From Herbaspirillum sp. YR522 (GTDB taxonomy: Bacteria > Pseudomonadota > Gammaproteobacteria > Burkholderiales > Burkholderiaceae_D): a DNA stretch of 44,506 nt. The stretch is from assembly GCF_000282575.1 (NCBI RefSeq), contig NZ_AKJA01000012.1, positions 1-44,506 on the forward strand. The letters run 5' to 3'. Made by a program: the position numbers and the translations under genes. Below, one piece after another: positions 41,182 to 44,506 of the stretch (positions are counted from its first letter, which is position 1; each line of letters starts with the position of its first letter). Below the pieces are notes generated by a model that made no database searches, had not been told where the DNA came from, and saw nothing but the letters and a program-made list of their open reading frames with translations.

Positions 41182-42075
41182 CTATGTGCGCGACCGGGTG
41201 GCGGCCCGGCACAGCAGCGCCCCGCCGCATACCATGGCCGCGCCCTGCCAGAATGCCAGCGTCAGCGGCGCATGCAGCAGCCATGCCGATAACGCCGACG
41301 ACAGCACCGGGATGAAATAGGACGCCCCGGCCAATACCGCCACATTGCCCCGCAGGATGCCGACGTTCCAGGCCGCGTAGCCCAGGCCCATGGCAGCCGC
41401 GGCCAGCAACAGCGTGACCAGCGCCGGCCAGGTGACGTCCACCGCGCCCAGCCCCTGGCCCTGCACAAGCACCTTGCCCCACAGGGCCAGCGACACCAGC
41501 AGGAAGAACAGCGTGACGCCATTGGTGCCTTGGGCGATGCGGGCGGTCACGGTGCAATAGGCGGCCCAGACCAGGGCGCCGGCCAGGGCCAGTGCGTAGC
41601 TGAGCGGATTTTGGCGCAGGTTGGCGAGCATGCCCGCCAGGTCCAGGCCCTGTTCGCCACCCAGTACCCAGCAGATCCCCAGCATCGACAGGACGAATCC
41701 GGGGATCACCAGCACATTGGCCCGCTGCCGGTTGAACACGATCGCTGCCACCAGCGTGAAGGTCGGCCACAGGTAGTTGACCATCCCCACCTCGATGGCC
41801 TGGCGGGCATTGCTGGCGTAGCCGATGGACAGCGACAGGCACAGTTCGTAGAGCACGAACAGCAGGCTGCCCCACACCAGGTAGGCGCGCGGAAATTGCC
41901 GCGGGCGTGGCACGCCCAGCGTGGCCAGCAATAGCACCGAGGCCAGCGTATAGATCATCGCCGCCCCCGTCACCGGTCCCCAATGATCGGCCACTGCGCG
42001 GATCAGGCCGACGATGAAACTCCACAGCAATACGGCCGACAGGCCAATCAGGGTGGCCTGGTTCCTGCTTCCCAT
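41182..42075 (-). CDS. DMT-family exporter, YddG-like
   Basis: 297 residues from ATG 42075 with about ten membrane segments in two EamA repeats. It starts MGSRNQATLIGLSAVLLWSFIVGLIRAVADHWGPVTGAAMIYTLAS, and has GYASNARQAIEVGMVNYLWPTFTLV, typical of aromatic amino acid exporter YddG, and ends GNVAVLAGASYFIPVLSSALSAWLLHAPLTLAFWQGAAMVCGG. Likely exports amino acids or similar solutes from the cytoplasm. It follows the NYN-domain gene by 28 bases on the same strand. Confidence 0.88.
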   Translation of the reverse strand: MGSRNQATLIGLSAVLLWSFIVGLIRAVADHWGPVTGAAMIYTLASVLLLATLGVPRPRQFPRAYLVWGSLLFVLYELCLSLSIGYASNARQAIEVGMVNYLWPTFTLVAAIVFNRQRANVLVIPGFVLSMLGICWVLGGEQGLDLAGMLANLRQNPLSYALALAGALVWAAYCTVTARIAQGTNGVTLFFLLVSLALWGKVLVQGQGLGAVDVTWPALVTLLLAAAAMGLGYAAWNVGILRGNVAVLAGASYFIPVLSSALSAWLLHAPLTLAFWQGAAMVCGGALLCRAATRSRT

Positions 42076-42103
42076 GCTTTTCTTTCGTGCTTTTTCGTCT
42101 CGC

Positions 42104-42964
42104 TCACAGCATCGGCTTGGCGGCGCGGTCCTTGTTGCGCTTGTCGGCCACGTAGGAATGGCCGTTGTCGCCCTTGACGATCTCGAACAGCCCGGTGGCG
42201 GCAAACAGCGCCGGGAAGTTCTTGACGCCATAGTTGCGCGGATCGATGGGGGCCTGGCGCTTGGCGGCGCTGCCGGCGGCCGACATCTGCGCCCAGCCGT
42301 CCTCGTGGGCGGCGGCCTCGACGGCGCCGCGCAGCAGCGTCACCAGCGTGGCGTCCTGCGCCAGCGACTTGCCGCCGGCGGCCTTGGCACTACCCTTGTC
42401 GGCCGGTTTGTCGGCCACCGCCTCTGTCGCGCGGGTCTTGGCACCGCGCGTGCCGCGGCCCTTGGGCTTGACCACCTCGACGGCCTCGGCCAGGGGCGCC
42501 TGGACGTCGCCCAGGTTGTCCAGGTAGAGGAAGGTGGTACAGGCGTTGACGAAGGGTTTGGGGGTCTTGCGCTCGCCGAAGCCGTAGACGTCGTGACCGT
42601 TGGCCTTGAGCTGCATGACCAGCGGCGTGAAATCGGCATCGCTGGAGGCCAGGCAGAAGGCGTCGGGCTTCTGGGTGTAGAGCAGTTCCATGGCGTCGAT
42701 CACCAGCGCGATGTCGGTGGCGTTCTTGCCGCTGGAATAACTGAATTGCTGCACTGGGCGGATCGCGAACTCGTGCAGCTTGTCCTTCCAGCCCTTGAGG
42801 CTGGTGCTGCCCCAGTCGCCATAGGCACGGCGGATATTGGCGCTGCCGTAGCGCGAGAGCTCGCCCAGCATGGCCGCGATCTTGCTGTGCGAGACATTGT
42901 CGGCATCGATCAGCAAGGCGATACGGCGGTCCTGGTTATTGCGGCTGCGCGCGTCATTGTCCAT
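42104..42964 (-). CDS. NYN-domain (PIN-like) protein with C-terminal LOTUS/OST-HTH domain
   Basis: 286 residues from ATG 42964. The NYN nuclease-like domain occupies about 10-150: RIALLIDADNVSHSKIAAMLGELSRYG, the KNATDIALVIDAMELLY helix and CLASSDADFTPLVMQLKANGHDVYGFGER, carrying the acidic residues (LIDADN, NATD, SSDADF) of an active metal nuclease. A basic low-complexity linker (KPKGRGTRGAKTRATEA) leads to a C-terminal LOTUS domain (DATLVTLLRGAVEAAAHEDGWAQMSAAGSAAKRQAPIDPRNYGVKNFPALFAATGLFEIV), an RNA-binding fold. LabA/DUF88 proteins of this layout are thought to act on RNA. Confidence 0.88.
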   Translation of the reverse strand: MDNDARSRNNQDRRIALLIDADNVSHSKIAAMLGELSRYGSANIRRAYGDWGSTSLKGWKDKLHEFAIRPVQQFSYSSGKNATDIALVIDAMELLYTQKPDAFCLASSDADFTPLVMQLKANGHDVYGFGERKTPKPFVNACTTFLYLDNLGDVQAPLAEAVEVVKPKGRGTRGAKTRATEAVADKPADKGSAKAAGGKSLAQDATLVTLLRGAVEAAAHEDGWAQMSAAGSAAKRQAPIDPRNYGVKNFPALFAATGLFEIVKGDNGHSYVADKRNKDRAAKPML

Positions 42965-42985
42965 GGTCGGTATTTTTCCGTTAGT

Positions 42986-43017
42986 CAAAAAGATCGGACC
43001 GGCGAAACACCGGTCCG
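42986..43017 (-). terminator. Rho-independent terminator after the VOC gene
   Basis: On the minus strand CGGACCGG, loop TGTTTCG, CCGGTCCG (plus 43017-42995), then ATCTTTTT. It ends the VOC gene transcript (stop at 43063). Confidence 0.85.
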
Positions 43018-43062
43018 TGGTCGACTATGCTACCGCATCTGGCGCAGCGCTCCCAGCTTGCC

Positions 43063-43893
43063 TCAGGTGAATGCCAGGATCACCCCGTTGGCCTGGTCCG
43101 GCGTGACCACCAGCTTGTCGCCGTGGCGCCGGGCGCCGGTCACCGCATTGGCCGCCAGCACCTGCTCGGCCAGGTCGAGCGACTCGACCTTGATGGTCAG
43201 GCCGACGGCGCGCTCGATACCCTGCGGAACCTGGTCCGGGTCGATACCGTAGTGCGCCGCCACGCCGTCGCGGGTCAGGTACCGGATCGCCACCGGCCCG
43301 GCCTGGAACCGCACCCCTTGCGCATGGCGGCTGATGTCGCCACGGCCAAAGGCCTGCGCCAGGATGCCGCAGGCGGCGTCAGGATCGAGCGCCAGGTAGA
43401 CGTACTCGGCCAGCCCGCGCGCACCGTTGGGATGGTTCTGCCATTGGCTGCGCCATACCAGTTCGGGCGTGCCGTGTTCGCAGAAGAACACGCGGCCGTT
43501 CGGAATGCGGTCGGCGGCGATGCGCAGCGTACGAAAACGGGCGTCGCCCAGCGCCACGCCGTCGACCTCCACCGGACGATGGAAGGCCTGCGGCGCTTCG
43601 CCTTCCAGCGGCACGTCGCGCTGGCGCAGCCGTTGCCAGGTCTGGTCGGCGTCCGGGGTCTTGAACACCAGCCCGGCCAGTCCGGCCGGGTGGCCCCAGC
43701 GCAGGCCGGCGTTACGCGGCTCCACGCCCAGCAGTTCCAGGTAATCGTCGCCGAAGATGGCCAGGTGGTTGCTGGTGCCTTTCGAATGGTGACCGCGTGC
43801 GGTGAGCGTAAAGCCCAGCTTGGCGTATTGTTCTGCGGCCTGGTCGAGCTGGTCCTCGACGTGGATGACCACATGGTCGACGCGTTCTGTCAT
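43063..43893 (-). CDS. VOC-family protein (glyoxalase-like)
   Basis: 276 residues with two VOC (beta-alpha-beta-beta-beta) halves. Half 1: MTERVDHVVIHVEDQLDQAAEQYAKLGFTLTARGHHSKGTSNHLAIFGDDYLELLGV, with likely metal residues His7, His43 and Glu53-type positions. Half 2: NGARGLAEYVYLALDPDAACGILAQAFG ... RHAQGVRF and VESLDLAEQVLAANAV. Proteins of this glyoxalase_3-like kind include lactoylglutathione lyase relatives and dioxygenase-like enzymes of unknown substrate. It starts 25 bases after the end of the ABC ATPase gene on the same strand, so the two may be co-transcribed. Confidence 0.85.
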   Translation of the reverse strand: MTERVDHVVIHVEDQLDQAAEQYAKLGFTLTARGHHSKGTSNHLAIFGDDYLELLGVEPRNAGLRWGHPAGLAGLVFKTPDADQTWQRLRQRDVPLEGEAPQAFHRPVEVDGVALGDARFRTLRIAADRIPNGRVFFCEHGTPELVWRSQWQNHPNGARGLAEYVYLALDPDAACGILAQAFGRGDISRHAQGVRFQAGPVAIRYLTRDGVAAHYGIDPDQVPQGIERAVGLTIKVESLDLAEQVLAANAVTGARRHGDKLVVTPDQANGVILAFT

Positions 43894-43917
43894 GGTCTGT
43901 CTCCTTGGTAAAGCGGT

Positions 43918-44506
43918 TCAGGCGGCCTGCTCGCTGTCAACATGTTGCCAGTGCCGCCCCGGCACTGCCGACAGCAGCGCCTGGGTATAGGGATGGGTCG
44001 GGCCCGCGAACAGGTCACCGGTGCTGGCCTGCTCGACCACGCGCCCGTCTTTCATGACCGCGATGCGGTCGCACACCTGCGCGGCCACCCGCAGGTCATG
44101 GGTGATGAACAGGATCGACAGGCCCAGTTGCTCGCGCAGGCGCGCCAGCAATTGCAACACCTGCGCCTGGACCGACACGTCCAGCGCCGACACCGGTTCG
44201 TCGGCCAGCAGGATCTGCGGCTGCAGCGCCAGGGCGCGCGCCAGTCCGATGCGCTGGCGCTGGCCACCGGAAAACTCGTGCGCATAGCGATGCAGCGAAT
44301 CCGGGTCCAGCCCCACCAGTTCGAACAAGGCCTGCACCTGGGACCGCACCTGGCTGCGCGGCACGCCTTGCTCCAGCGGGCCCTGCGCCACGATATCACC
44401 GACCTTGCGGCGCGGGTTGAGTGAACTGGTGGGATCCTGGAACACCATCTGGATGGTCCGTGCGCGCTGGCGCCGCTGGCCGCGCCCGGCCGCCAGCGGC
44501 TGGCCG
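43918..44506 (-). CDS. ABC transporter ATP-binding protein, DppF/OppF type (N-terminus off window)
   Basis: About 195 C-terminal residues are visible; the frame runs off the right edge, so Walker A is not seen. Present are the Q-loop [22 protein letters not shown], the signature [16 protein letters not shown], Walker [20 protein letters not shown], the H-loop [22 protein letters not shown], and the oligopeptide-type [13 protein letters not shown]. It drives import of a peptide-like solute, probably with permease genes beyond the edge; it is a different transporter from the one at 5774-13206. Confidence 0.92.
   Translation of the reverse strand, partial: GQPLAAGRGQRRQRARTIQMVFQDPTSSLNPRRKVGDIVAQGPLEQGVPRSQVRSQVQALFELVGLDPDSLHRYAHEFSGGQRQRIGLARALALQPQILLADEPVSALDVSVQAQVLQLLARLREQLGLSILFITHDLRVAAQVCDRIAVMKDGRVVEQASTGDLFAGPTHPYTQALLSAVPGRHWQHVDSEQAA

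Overview
The window is high-GC DNA with the gene content of a betaproteobacterium of the order Burkholderiales (Alcaligenaceae/Oxalobacteraceae-like): a gram-negative trimeric porin, DctA, many LysR/TetR/MarR regulators, a protocatechuate 4,5-cleavage-type module, FrmR/FrmA and an initiator tRNA. The assignment rests on protein family resemblance only; the species is not called.

Region 1 (1-13206) is one functional locus. On the minus strand, reading from 10115 down and off the left edge, lie a peptide-type ABC binding protein, an atypical SDR, two permeases, a class II aldolase, an SfnB/DszC-like flavin monooxygenase, a luciferase-like monooxygenase, a four-domain rhodanese and a second SfnB/DszC-like enzyme. 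Divergently on the plus strand are a LacI-type regulator and a fused double ATPase that completes the transporter. A perfect operator-like palindrome in front of the regulator and a degenerate copy in front of the binding protein suggest joint control. The enzyme set points to oxidative use of an organosulfur (or related) compound; the substrate is not known.

Region 2 (13207-15300) is AT-rich and foreign-looking. It opens with a strong XerCD/dif-like site (13396-13423), followed by about 600 bases dense in hairpins and palindromes with two candidate tiny ORFs, an orphan protein, a broken small secreted-peptide gene, and a secreted cysteine-containing protein built from internal repeats. It may be the remnant of a dif-integrated filamentous-phage-like element.

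Region 3 (15338-23029) is mixed: two exported hydrolases, an HxlR/GST divergent pair, a DUF1566-like protein, a branched-chain aminotransferase preceded by a 20-bp palindrome, a cupin and a LysR regulator.

Region 4 (23175-30694) is a catabolic cluster: LigI-like lactonase, 4,5-dihydroxyphthalate-decarboxylase-like protein, DctA, porin, LigJ (oxalomesaconate hydratase) and LigK/GalC (CHA aldolase), under a divergent LysR-type regulator that carries two HTH domains. No ring-cleavage dioxygenase is present in the window, so the cluster may take up and finish ring-opened or pyrone acids.

Region 5 (30730-44506) is housekeeping and stress: a membrane-anchored unknown, an FAD aromatic hydroxylase with a divergent MarR regulator and clustered operators, tRNA-fMet, an exported isochorismatase-fold protein without its cysteine, a PAS-PAS-kinase-receiver hybrid, the formaldehyde module frmA-frmR with an operator inside the promoter, a TetR with two matching operators, wecB, a DMT exporter, an NYN-LOTUS protein, a VOC protein, and the end of an oligopeptide-type ABC ATPase cut by the right edge.
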